A stretch of 64,000 nt of DNA from the NCBI GenBank assembly GCA_049115575.1, contig JAGDZU010000004.1:372001-436000 (forward strand), in the 5' to 3' direction. Positions 35,176 through 43,898 of this stretch are shown here, piece after piece. The notes under the pieces are model-generated. The model was not told where the DNA came from. It did not search any database and saw only the letters and a list, made by a program, of their open reading frames with translations. Within the stretch, counting starts at the first letter, position 1. Each line of letters opens with the position of its first letter. A program made the translations under genes and the position numbers. The DNA is from JAHEKB01 sp049115575. Its GTDB lineage: Bacteria; Bacteroidota; Bacteroidia; NS11-12g; UBA9320.

Positions 35176-36711
35176 ACCTCCCAAGTATTGACAAGCCTTT
35201 AGCTTATTCATACTGCCAATTTCAACATCAACTTTCTCATAACCGTAGGTATCTTTTAAAGTACGAATCTGGTTGTGGTCATCTGTTGTTGTTTCCACAT
35301 CGCGCATATGATACTGGCATGGATGCTCATATCCACTCGCATGTGTAATCTCCAGTAGTTCTTTTCTAAAATACTTCACGTAATTGTAGAAGCGTTCAGA
35401 TTTGAGAGTGGGATCTATTCCTGATTGCAACCATTTATTTTGTGTAGCAACCCCACTAGGGCATCTATTGGTATGGCACAGTTGAGATTGTATACATCCA
35501 ATACTCATCATAGCTTCTCTGGCAACATTAATAATATCTACGCCCATAGCGAATGCTCTCACAGAGTTAGAGGGTAGGCCTAATTTCCCTGAACCAATGA
35601 AAACTATCTTTCCGCACAAATTATGGAGCTGGAAGATTCTATAGATTTTCGCAAAACCATTAAAAAAGGGCAAGGCCACATGATCTGCAAAGCTTGGTGG
35701 AGCTGCACCTGTTCCTCCCTCTCCTCCATCTATAGCAATAAAGTCAGGTCCTGTGCCATTCTTAGCCATAAGTATGGCCATCTTCTCCCATAGCTCAGTT
35801 TTACCAACAGCCGATTTAATTCCTACTGGCAATCCTGTTCTCTCAGCGATTTCTTCAATAAGATGAAGTAGTTCTTCCACAGAACTAAAGGCTGTGTGAT
35901 GAGCAGGTGAAATAACATCTTTGTTCTTTTCAACTCCTCTAATCGCGGCAATTTCCGCTGATATTTTTGAGGCGGGAAGCACACCTCCCTTACCCGGTTT
36001 TGCTCCTTGAGATAATTTAATTTCAATTGCTCTTACAAAAGAGTTGTTCTCTACAAGCTTCTCCAATTTATCTAGAGAGAAAGTCCCATCATCATTCCGC
36101 ACTCCAAAATACCCTGTGCCAAAATGAAACACTACGTCGGCACCATTGGAATGATAAGGAGATAAACCTCCCTCACCTGTATTGTGAAATGCACCTGCCT
36201 TCTTTGCACCTTGATTTAGTGATTCAACTGCCTTGGAAGACAGTGAACCAAAACTCATTGCAGAGACATTTAGTACAGAATAGGGTCGGAAAGGTCGCCT
36301 TCTACCGTTGGCCTCACCAATTACTTTAGCGCAAGGCACAAAGGATTTATCTTGGTGATTAATGTGATCTTTACTTGGCACATATGGAAAAAGGGCAGGC
36401 TTAATAAAATGATAATTGGGTGCAAAGAATTCTTGATCAGAACCAAATCCCTGATAGTTGTTTTCCTGTTTTGAAGATGAATATATCCATGATCTTTCTC
36501 TTCTATTAAAAGGCAACTCCTCTCTGTTATTTGCTACGAGGTATTGCCTTATTTCTGGTCCAATATGTTCCAGCGCATATCTAAGGTGACCAATCACCGG
36601 AAAATTATGACTCACCGTATGCTTTTTCTGCAATATGTCTCGAACAGCTACAAGGAAGATGATTATCAGTAGCCATGCCCACCAAGGAAGGTTTTGAAAG
36701 AATTCAATCAC
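35167..36711 (-). CDS. FMN-binding glutamate-synthase-family protein, membrane-anchored
   Basis: The 514-residue protein has an N-terminal transmembrane helix (WWAWLLIIIFLVAV) and a GltB-type FMN/[3Fe-4S] domain. Signs are YSVLNVSAMSFGSLSSKAV, AIDGGEGGTGAAP and the cluster motif C-x5-C-x4-C in CIQSQLCHTNRCP. It lacks the glutaminase domain of true GOGAT, so ammonia transfer is not certain; similar stand-alone proteins (YerD-like) have no settled function. Its stop overlaps the pbp1A stop by 9 bp. It is the last ordinary gene before the repeat island. Confidence 0.9.
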   Translation of the reverse strand: MIEFFQNLPWWAWLLIIIFLVAVRDILQKKHTVSHNFPVIGHLRYALEHIGPEIRQYLVANNREELPFNRRERSWIYSSSKQENNYQGFGSDQEFFAPNYHFIKPALFPYVPSKDHINHQDKSFVPCAKVIGEANGRRRPFRPYSVLNVSAMSFGSLSSKAVESLNQGAKKAGAFHNTGEGGLSPYHSNGADVVFHFGTGYFGVRNDDGTFSLDKLEKLVENNSFVRAIEIKLSQGAKPGKGGVLPASKISAEIAAIRGVEKNKDVISPAHHTAFSSVEELLHLIEEIAERTGLPVGIKSAVGKTELWEKMAILMAKNGTGPDFIAIDGGEGGTGAAPPSFADHVALPFFNGFAKIYRIFQLHNLCGKIVFIGSGKLGLPSNSVRAFAMGVDIINVAREAMMSIGCIQSQLCHTNRCPSGVATQNKWLQSGIDPTLKSERFYNYVKYFRKELLEITHASGYEHPCQYHMRDVETTTDDHNQIRTLKDTYGYEKVDVEIGSMNKLKACQYLGGLK

Positions 36712-36870
36712 ATATCAAATCTCAATCTAGAAAACTCAATTTCCAAATTAGAATGTGTATTGATGTAAGAATTGACGTTGATGGGTTATTCAAACAAGAT
36801 GGATGTATTCCATTTCCAACCACAACATCAAGAAATTATCTTGTAGTCCGGGGAGGGGTTGGCTCGTCCC

Positions 36871-36900
36871 GCAGAGGGAAGCGGAAGCTGATCGAACTTA
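36871..36900 (+). repeat. Island repeat copy A (core only)
   Basis: The core GCAGAGGGAAGCGGAAG followed by CTGATCGAACTTA matches the island core. The left box and the usual hairpin are missing. It lies 10 bp beyond the stop of the M43 protease gene on the minus strand and marks the left edge of the island. Confidence 0.8.
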
Positions 36901-36909
36901 TCTCGGTGA

Positions 36910-38988
36910 TTACCTTTTTACTACCCGCTTAATGAACATCCGCTCTGCCAAGTATACCTTTAAATAGTAAACCGAAGCGGGCAGTGAAATCAGGTCGATT
37001 TTATTTAGATCTCCTGTGGTCTTGCTCAACAGTAATTGGCCAGAAAAGTTCCAGACTTCAAGGCGCTCAGCTTGTAGTGAACTGTTTAATTGAAGTATTC
37101 CATTGGTGGGTACTGGAAAGACCTTCAGCTCATCTGGCTCAAGTTCTTCAACTGATGCGGTAAATTCATAGATGAGAATGTCATCAATGAAAAAGGAATT
37201 GCCCAGATTATTAATGAAGTCAATACGCAAATAGAGTTGCTCATTTGTATTTAATGGAGGTAAATTAAGGTGCATTGCAACCCAGTCGTTATCAAATTTA
37301 GGTTCCCACCCTTGTTCTGGTTCTAGCTTTCCTCCTGTGTTAGATGCTCTGGTACTCCATGGGCTGAAGTGCAGGTAAAGTCCCCATGTCCTGCCACAGT
37401 CTTTTGATCCGTAGATTCTAATATAATCAGCTTCACTTTCAACTGCTCTGCGGTAGGCCATTTTAAAGCTGAGTTGCAGCACTGCGCTGTCATGCATACT
37501 CTTCACCGGAGGAAGAACAAGTGAGTACTTCTTACCATAAAGGGCATTTGGGCTGTTGGCTGCTCTCAAGCATCCTGAATCACCAAAACCTCTAGCCTTA
37601 TTGTAGTGCTCCCAACCTAAAGTGTCCTTTTCTAAAAAGTAGTTTTCTGTTGAGGCAAGGTTATGAAATTCCTCGTGGTAGGGTGCAAACCTCGCTTCTT
37701 GTTTTGGCATTACAACAAGATAGTCGTTTTTTACTTCCTGGGCTATGCCGTTCCTGTCATCTATAACCAGTTTCGCATCGTACGTGCCGGGCTTTTCATA
37801 GATTACATATGGATTTTCCTCAAAAGACAAGACAGTACGTGCACCTTCGAAATGCCATAGAAACTGGTTGGGATTGCCATTATAGGATGTATTTAAAAAC
37901 TGAATCGGTGTACCCTCACACAGAACTGTTGAACGATTTGTAGTTGTAAAATCCGCTACAAGACCGCAGTCTGGAGTAATCTTAACACCTGTTGCAATGA
38001 TGTTTTCTGGAGAATGGATGTGTGCCCGAAAATTGGTGTCAAGCAAGTATTTATAAGCTAGTTCTACCTGACCGAAAGTGAACATGGTCTTACAGCTGTC
38101 TGTAGTATAGTCCATGTAGTTCTGTGTATTATCTGGCTCATCAGGTATATCATTGTCGCAACTATTCACGTAACCAGGGCATTCATAATTTGGTTCCTTT
38201 ACAGGTGGAGTGTCATCTACATAATCATTGAAGCGATTACAGCCGTCTCCAAGTGGGGCCCACCAAGGGTCTAATTTAAATGGATGAGCTAAGCCTAGCC
38301 AATGACCGACCTCATGTGTGAGTACACGACCTTTGCTTCTGCCGTGAGTTTCACCAATTGAGCCTATCATATCAGCCCGAACAACCACGCCATCTTCCAA
38401 TGAGTCTCCTCCCCATCTAGGTGATTTGGCGTATCCCAGAACGGTTCCTGCACCTCCTGAGCCTTCAATGTAACGCACTACCCATATATTCAGGTACTTC
38501 TGAGGGTCCCAGATTACTAGCTTCTTGCATTCTCCATATCTCGGCTCATGTGTAAGCCACGAATAGTGCCTTGTAATTCCTTGAGTACAGTTTCCTTCAG
38601 GATCTCTCTTAGCCAGGACAAACCTGATGTTCATTGATGCTGCTCTGGCTTTGAAATATGGGTCAGTCTTGAAGGTGTCCGCATTCATTTTTTGGAAATC
38701 CTCATTGAGAATTCTCAACTGATCCAAGATCTGTTCAGTGGAAATGTTCTCTCTTCCATATTCGTGAATTATATGAAAAACAACCGGAATGATAATAAGA
38801 CTGTCTTCTGTCTTAAACTTATAATTGGCTTTTGGTGTTCTCTGTTCCAGAAAGGATTCAATTGTGCCTCCTTCTGAGATATGTTCTATAAAGTCAAGAG
38901 AGTCCAAGTGATCAATGCCACATTGGGCGTATGCCCCAGTTGAAATGGTGAACAACAGGAGAGCTACTAGGGGAAATCTCAAAAACAT
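36910..38988 (-). CDS. Secreted M43 zinc metalloprotease with PKD domain and T9SS tail
   Basis: The 692-residue protein has a signal peptide to AYAQ. The pappalysin-type M43 domain has the zinc motif H225-E226-VGH229-x5-H235 in THEVGHWLGLAHPF and a Met-turn NYMDYTTDSC. A PKD domain follows at about residues 350-420 (FLWHFEGARTVLSF), then a beta-rich domain at 450-605 resembling a jelly-roll, and a T9SS type A tail (VFPVPTNGILQLN, ending FIKRVVKR). It is probably a surface-attached or secreted protease. It is the first gene of the island at the left end. Confidence 0.92.
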   Translation of the reverse strand: MFLRFPLVALLLFTISTGAYAQCGIDHLDSLDFIEHISEGGTIESFLEQRTPKANYKFKTEDSLIIIPVVFHIIHEYGRENISTEQILDQLRILNEDFQKMNADTFKTDPYFKARAASMNIRFVLAKRDPEGNCTQGITRHYSWLTHEPRYGECKKLVIWDPQKYLNIWVVRYIEGSGGAGTVLGYAKSPRWGGDSLEDGVVVRADMIGSIGETHGRSKGRVLTHEVGHWLGLAHPFKLDPWWAPLGDGCNRFNDYVDDTPPVKEPNYECPGYVNSCDNDIPDEPDNTQNYMDYTTDSCKTMFTFGQVELAYKYLLDTNFRAHIHSPENIIATGVKITPDCGLVADFTTTNRSTVLCEGTPIQFLNTSYNGNPNQFLWHFEGARTVLSFEENPYVIYEKPGTYDAKLVIDDRNGIAQEVKNDYLVVMPKQEARFAPYHEEFHNLASTENYFLEKDTLGWEHYNKARGFGDSGCLRAANSPNALYGKKYSLVLPPVKSMHDSAVLQLSFKMAYRRAVESEADYIRIYGSKDCGRTWGLYLHFSPWSTRASNTGGKLEPEQGWEPKFDNDWVAMHLNLPPLNTNEQLYLRIDFINNLGNSFFIDDILIYEFTASVEELEPDELKVFPVPTNGILQLNSSLQAERLEVWNFSGQLLLSKTTGDLNKIDLISLPASVYYLKVYLAERMFIKRVVKR

Positions 38989-39060
38989 GACATTTGGTTA
39001 AGCATCTGAAGAAAGTTAGTCAAAATTAAGAGGAGCCGGGCGGTAGTAATGTTGCATGAA

Positions 39061-39092
39061 TAGAGGCAAGCAGACGATTATCGAGCCTTTTT
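39061..39092 (+). repeat. Degenerate extra core of the island repeat (copy B')
   Basis: TAGAGGCAAGCAGACGATTA followed by TCGAGCC matches the core with about five changes. It is directly followed, 22 bp box to box, by the full copy B. This tandem arrangement looks like an old copy partly overwritten by a newer one. Confidence 0.55.
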
Positions 39093-39096
39093 CATC

Positions 39097-39234
39097 AATT
39101 TATCGAACTTAAATATTTGATCTAAGTGTTTTTCTAGATGTAGAAATTACAAGTGTTGAGGGTATGTATAAAAGCTACTCTCTTGAGTGGCTTTAAACTT
39201 GTAGAGGGAAGCGGAAGCTTATCGAACTTTTGAG
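39097..39234 (+). repeat. Island repeat copy B (full length)
   Basis: The left box AATTTATCGAAC, the spacer containing CTAAGTGTTTTTCTAGATG, a hairpin at 39171-39194 (AAAGCTACTC with GAGTGGCTTT), and the core GTAGAGGGAAGCGGAAG ending in TTATCGAACTTTTGA. The two CGAAC boxes (39104 and 39223) are 119 bp apart. Confidence 0.88.
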
Positions 39235-39267
39235 ATAATAATTATTGGCTAATCTTGTTTACCCAAT

Positions 39268-39960
39268 ATGAGGTTATTTCTTTTTGTAAACCTATTAATT
39301 CCAATCTCAGCGATTGCGCAATCAGATTCTTCGCTTGGGTCTCATGCTATAAGAATAGGATTTGAAACTAGCTTTATTCAACCAGAAACTCGTTTAAAGA
39401 ATAATAGTCAGTTTTTTAATAAGAGAATAATATTTACAAAGTTCACACCTTCAGCTTTTGTTGGTATAAGAACTAACTTTTCAAATCAAAATCGTTTTCA
39501 TGGTGATTTTGATTTGTCAATATCAGGCTATAGAGCGGAGTTTAGTAGTTATAACCTTGACACATCTGTAGTACCAGAACCTCTTTTAATCAACAACAAC
39601 GAATTCTTTCTCAATGCAGTTATTCTGGGTCAAAGAATCCATGTAGCATACAAACTTAGACCTTGGATCAGTTTAGGTTTAACGGCAATTGCGACCGAAA
39701 GAGTACACTACAAAATTGAAAATGAGAAAACAGAACAGGCTGAATTGTTTGGTGTCTACAATGGCTCTACAAATGGCTTAGATGGGTTTAATTGGTTTAG
39801 TATAGGTCTGGGGCCACAGGTAAATTTTCGGTTCCAATCCAAATGGAATGTCAAAATACTTTTAGCTTATGGGCTAGTTGACCAGTTTGAGTTTCTTCCA
39901 TATACCGTTCATTTGAACCAATTGCATTTGGGAGTCAATTATCAATTGTTTGAGTTTTAA
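39268..39960 (+). CDS. Predicted outer-membrane beta-barrel protein in the island
   Basis: The 230-residue protein has a signal peptide (to AIAQ) and alternating aromatic strands such as RIGFETSFIQPETRL and FHGDFDLSISGYRAEF, ending in LHLGVNYQLFEF with a terminal Phe. No family is recognised. It starts 34 bp after copy B and is read in the opposite direction to most island genes. Confidence 0.65.
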   Translation: MRLFLFVNLLIPISAIAQSDSSLGSHAIRIGFETSFIQPETRLKNNSQFFNKRIIFTKFTPSAFVGIRTNFSNQNRFHGDFDLSISGYRAEFSSYNLDTSVVPEPLLINNNEFFLNAVILGQRIHVAYKLRPWISLGLTAIATERVHYKIENEKTEQAELFGVYNGSTNGLDGFNWFSIGLGPQVNFRFQSKWNVKILLAYGLVDQFEFLPYTVHLNQLHLGVNYQLFEF

Positions 39961-39995
39961 TATGACGTGAAATATCGAGAGCAGAATCATTTATC

Positions 39996-40634
39996 TCACA
40001 GCTTGCGGTTCAGCCTGAGAATTCCGACCAGTAATCTGATTTCAAAGGTAACTATCTCATTGTTTATTAGATCTTGGTTAGGAAGAGAACAGTACTTAAG
40101 ACCCCAAGAACCTCCAATTACTTCATTGTAATAGAAATTCAAGTCAGCCCTGAGCAAAAGACCATTTGCATAATGATGAGTTTCTGTAAAGTCATAGTTT
40201 GGAAATAATATAGCTCGTCCTTGCCACTTATCAAACGCATATGGGGCCGATATTTTTGCGTAAATGATGCCTACTTTAGTGGATAAATTAAGTTTACCAT
40301 CAGATGAAAGTCTAAATTGATATCCTCCAAAAATCTCAGTGCCCTTTAGCTTGTCTTTTGGTTTTGGTATAATTGGACCAAATAATGGAATAATTGGTCT
40401 TTGGTAATCGTCTGGCGTGCTAGCAGCAGGTTTTGAGCCCATTGTGTATCCCAATTCAAATAGAAAATTATCGTACTCAAAATGAGCTGCGTAATCCAGT
40501 CCAGAAAAGGGTTGGATATAGGCATCTCCACTAAGATAGAAGCTATAATTTGAAGTTTTTTGTGATTGACCATAGCCTGGTTGAATACCAAAAAGGCTAA
40601 ATAGCGCTATTGCAATTATCTTGATTAAGTTCAC
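39996..40634 (-). CDS. Secreted or outer-membrane protein of unknown function
   Basis: The 212-residue protein has a signal peptide (MNLIKIIAIALFSLFGIQPGYGQ) and barrel-like strands (DYAAHFEYDNFLFELGYTMG, LKGTEIFGGYQFRLS, HHYANGLLLRADLNFYYNE). It ends in a short basic tail. No relatives are recognised. It converges with the preceding plus-strand gene and follows the next minus-strand gene after about 110 bp. Confidence 0.6.
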   Translation of the reverse strand: MNLIKIIAIALFSLFGIQPGYGQSQKTSNYSFYLSGDAYIQPFSGLDYAAHFEYDNFLFELGYTMGSKPAASTPDDYQRPIIPLFGPIIPKPKDKLKGTEIFGGYQFRLSSDGKLNLSTKVGIIYAKISAPYAFDKWQGRAILFPNYDFTETHHYANGLLLRADLNFYYNEVIGGSWGLKYCSLPNQDLINNEIVTFEIRLLVGILRLNRKL

Positions 40635-40745
40635 TTCTCAAATGTATCTGTAAAATCAACAGAGTTTATCACAAAAATGTAGAGACTTGTCGCGGGTAGA
40701 TTATTTGCCTGCGGCTCCTGGTCATTGCTTTGCTCTTCTGCTCAT

Positions 40746-41732
40746 TTACCTATCTATTTTAAATGCAAGGTAGCCTCCTATACGTCCTGCTTGTTCGGTA
40801 TCAATAGCTTGTTTATTAAGAACATATGTGTTTGTTCCAAATTGGCATCGTATTCCCCAATTCACATCCTCTGAAAAAAGTTGTCTCTCTAAATTAATGC
40901 CAAATAGAAAGGAATTAATTGCAAACTTATTTCCTGTAAGTTCAAATTGTTGAAATATTCTTGAAGTTTGATTGACATGATTTATGCGGTAGTAGGTATT
41001 CTGCCAATTCTCTGGAAGGTCTCGATCATATTGAAAATAATAATATTGAGGCCAAACGTTGGCATAAGTGGTATGATTGGTTGCCGTCATCCTTCGGTAA
41101 GAGGCGCTAAAGAATAATCTCCATTTACTATCATTATTGCCAATTAAACGAATCTTTGTGCTCAAACCTACGCTGATCATGGTGGTGGGTAAGGAGAAGC
41201 TTGCAAAACTTACCGCAGGAACCAAAACCATAGTGTCTTCGAGCTCTTCGGCGTAATCTTGATATACTAAACTGTCCATCTGATTGTAGTTGACAAAAAT
41301 CAGGGTCGCGGAATTGATTGAGGATTGTTTATCAGTTGATTTTCTATACCCTATATCAATTCCAAAACTCAAGACATTGTCAGTAAGTTCAAGACTCTTA
41401 GATATACCTAAATTATAAGCGTTGTAGTCTGGTATTAATTCTGGATTGAAATAATAAACACCTCCACAATAATGGATGCCAACATCTTGGAATCTAGACA
41501 ATGGGTTTTCATCTTCCATTGTATAATCATCCAATCCAAGATCTGAACTTCCGTTTGGTAAGTTATTATGAGCTATTTGTGCGAAACGATCACTATTCCC
41601 ATTTACAGCATTATCATACTCAAAACTATGGCTAAATGATAGTTCTAGATTGCTGAAGAAGTTTTCAAATTTATCTTGAGCAAAAGATGAGGATGAAAAA
41701 AGTAAAAATATGGAAAGGAGATAGGTTTTCAC
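40746..41732 (-). CDS. Predicted outer-membrane protein of unknown function
   Basis: The 328-residue protein has a signal peptide to SFAQ. The mature part is rich in amphipathic strands (YNLGISKSLELTDNVLSFGI, TTMISVGLSTKIRLIG, KWRLFFSASYRRM) and ends IGGYLAFKIDR. A long polar segment near residues 40-75 lacks strands. No family is recognised. It is the first gene of the two-gene minus-strand block that ends at copy B. Confidence 0.62.
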   Translation of the reverse strand: MKTYLLSIFLLFSSSSFAQDKFENFFSNLELSFSHSFEYDNAVNGNSDRFAQIAHNNLPNGSSDLGLDDYTMEDENPLSRFQDVGIHYCGGVYYFNPELIPDYNAYNLGISKSLELTDNVLSFGIDIGYRKSTDKQSSINSATLIFVNYNQMDSLVYQDYAEELEDTMVLVPAVSFASFSLPTTMISVGLSTKIRLIGNNDSKWRLFFSASYRRMTATNHTTYANVWPQYYYFQYDRDLPENWQNTYYRINHVNQTSRIFQQFELTGNKFAINSFLFGINLERQLFSEDVNWGIRCQFGTNTYVLNKQAIDTEQAGRIGGYLAFKIDR

Positions 41733-41884
41733 TGCTGCAATTTAGAGACTTTAATAAGTCTAAATATCTCAATAGTGTCAAACTTGGTTATTGATAAAGG
41801 AAATGGAATTTGGTCTAAGGACAACTTTGACCTGTTTACAACTTGATAAGAATTGAAACAGAAGAAAATCGAACCAAAACTCTT

Positions 41885-42019
41885 GATTTATCGAACATAA
41901 GAATTTGTTATAAGTGTTTTTTTAGATGTTGTTATAAAAGGAGTTGAAGATTAAAATAAAAGCCGCTCATTTGAGTGGCTTTTAACTTGCAGAGGGAAGC
42001 GGAAGATTATCGAACTTTT
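41885..42019 (+). repeat. Island repeat copy C (full length)
   Basis: The left box GATTTATCGAAC, the spacer with TTATAAGTGTTTTTTTAGATG and TATAAAAGGAG, a 12-bp hairpin at 41958-41983 (AAAAGCCGCTCA with TGAGTGGCTTTT, one G-T pair), and the core GCAGAGGGAAGCGGAAG to TTATCGAACTTTT. The CGAAC boxes at 41892 and 42011 are 119 bp apart. The 301-bp gap between flanking genes holds nothing else that I can see. Confidence 0.9.
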
Positions 42020-42032
42020 AAAATTCGACAGC

Positions 42033-43625
42033 TTAAAGTTTAACAATCTTAAATCTGACGAGTTTGTCATTGGAACGCACTTCAAGAACATATAGTCCTT
42101 GTGTTTCTGGCAAGCTGATTGTAATTTCTCTGGCATCAAATGAATTCTGCAAAAAATTTCTACCTCTTGGGCCATAAATGATAATCGTCAAGGGGCTTGT
42201 TAAGTCGCTGTTTTCAATGTGAACTTTGTCTTGAGTTGGGTTGGGGTGGAGGTATATATTGTTCAACTCTTTCGCCAAGATGTATGCAGTTTTCTGTAGT
42301 GCATTTGAAGTATCAGATATACATCCACTATCCGTGACTTGCACAGCCGTATAAACTCCAAATATGGTAGCTAAAAGGCTATCACTGGTTTCATTAGCAA
42401 GCAAAGTATCGTTTCTAAACCATTGAACTCCAGAAACACTCGAACGAAGTAACTCACCATGTTTGCTTAGAACTGGAGTTTCCGGTTGTCCTAAAATCTC
42501 ATAATTCCCTCCTGTATAGCCTTGACAACCATATTGATCTTTGACGACAACAGAATACACACCTGAACTATCTATAGTAAGGGTTCTAGAGGTATCTGAT
42601 GTGCTCCATTGATAAGAAGTGAATTTACCAGGATCTAATGTTAGTGAATCACTGCAAACTGTCGAATCTCTCAATTGTACTTCGAGTCTTCCAACGTCAA
42701 TTTGCGCAATAGCCTCTACGCTCATACATCCATTGGAGTCGATTATCCTCAGTGAAATATCAACTAAACCCGTCTGGCTAAAAATGTGCGTTATTCTGTG
42801 AGTAGAATACTCTATTCGGCCATCATCTTCAATATCCCAATGGTAATGATAACCACTATCTCCAAGGGCATAGTAAAAGAATGGAACCGCAACGCAAGCG
42901 TTGGTGTCAAACAGGCTGATGACAGGAAGATTAAATATACGAATCGTATCGATAGAGCTGCTGGCAAAACGAGGGTAGACGCTGTCCCATACGGTCAGCC
43001 TGACCACTGCCATGCCTGGCTTTTGATACAGGTAGCTTGGATTAGTAAATACAGATGTGTCGTTTAGCACATTACTGTCAGGGTCATCGAACTCCCATCT
43101 TACTTGTAATATAGTTGTGCTATCGTAGGTGGAAGTATGAGTAAAATGAGTACTGTCGCCAAAACATTGGTCGTCAATAGAGAAACTTGCCGATGGACTT
43201 GAGATTACTTTAATGCATCTATTCAAGACTGTATCTTGACCATTATTCAAATCATGAACAGTTAGTTGCAGGCAGACTATTGAATCTTTCAAAGAGTCTG
43301 ACGGTTCTACATAGATCATATGCAAAGGTCCGTCCATCCAGAATCCATCCCAATGCCCAACACTTCTGCCTCCTTCAGTTATTGCGTTGAATGTAAAGTT
43401 ATAGTCTGTTCCGTAGCCTACAGGATTATATTTATTCGGTTGAACAATGTAATATGACATTCGAAAGCCAGTTGATACAACATCCGGATCGAGGCTTGAC
43501 CCAGCATTGAAGTAACCAGATGATGTTGTGTTATGAAAAATCTTTGCACCAGTAAATTGAGCTTGAGCAAGATTAAACAAGAATAAAATCAGAATTAAGC
43601 CAAACCAATTGTGCTTGGATTGCAT
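42033..43625 (-). CDS. PKD-domain surface protein with T9SS sorting domain
   Basis: The 530-residue protein has a signal peptide to AQAQ. It contains a PKD domain at about residues 150-230 (VRWEFDDPDSN, PSYLYQKPGMAVVRLTVWD), a second at about 235-310 (YHYHWDIEDDGRIEY, HIFSQTGLVDISLRIID), Ig-like repeats after that, and a C-terminal T9SS tail (IYLHPNPTQDKVHIEN, ending VRFKIVKL). It is probably an adhesin or structural surface protein; no catalytic domain is seen. Its stop lies 14 bp from copy C. Confidence 0.88.
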   Translation of the reverse strand: MQSKHNWFGLILILFLFNLAQAQFTGAKIFHNTTSSGYFNAGSSLDPDVVSTGFRMSYYIVQPNKYNPVGYGTDYNFTFNAITEGGRSVGHWDGFWMDGPLHMIYVEPSDSLKDSIVCLQLTVHDLNNGQDTVLNRCIKVISSPSASFSIDDQCFGDSTHFTHTSTYDSTTILQVRWEFDDPDSNVLNDTSVFTNPSYLYQKPGMAVVRLTVWDSVYPRFASSSIDTIRIFNLPVISLFDTNACVAVPFFYYALGDSGYHYHWDIEDDGRIEYSTHRITHIFSQTGLVDISLRIIDSNGCMSVEAIAQIDVGRLEVQLRDSTVCSDSLTLDPGKFTSYQWSTSDTSRTLTIDSSGVYSVVVKDQYGCQGYTGGNYEILGQPETPVLSKHGELLRSSVSGVQWFRNDTLLANETSDSLLATIFGVYTAVQVTDSGCISDTSNALQKTAYILAKELNNIYLHPNPTQDKVHIENSDLTSPLTIIIYGPRGRNFLQNSFDAREITISLPETQGLYVLEVRSNDKLVRFKIVKL

Positions 43626-43718
43626 CTCTCGAAGTTAGTTAAAATACATAGAAGTCGAATTAAAAAAGTACTTTTTGCGATAAACCAAGGACGAGCACAG
43701 CCAGAATTCAATCACAAA

Positions 43719-43783
43719 AAAACCACAGCTTATGCTGTGGTTTTGTCTTTGTAGAGGGAAGCAGAAGACTATCGAACTTTTGA
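43719..43783 (+). repeat. Island repeat copy D (hairpin plus core)
   Basis: The core GTAGAGGGAAGCAGAAG ends in CTATCGAACTTTTGA. The preceding hairpin (43719-43744) has a different sequence from the other copies, AAAACCACAGC with GCTGTGGTTTT and a TTAT loop, but occupies the same position. A possible weak left box (TCGAAT) lies at 43655, 117 bp before the core box. Confidence 0.82.
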
Positions 43784-43898
43784 GTTTATTATTCCTAAAG
43801 AATTTTGTGTTTTTCAACAATCTCATTCTTGTAGAATAATTCAATGAAATAAGTCGCTCTTGAGCCCGATAGATAGTGAGGAGAATCTAACTAAGTAC

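Noticed and set aside
36675..36932. An 85-codon open frame on the plus strand that includes the repeat core
   Set aside because: It overlaps the start of the FMN protein gene on the other strand, has no family resemblance, and its C-terminal part is simply translated repeat.
40679..40735. A further repeat core between two barrel genes (TGTAGAGACTTGTCGCGGGT)
   Set aside because: Only TGTAGAG matches; the rest, the hairpin and the TCGAAC box are missing.
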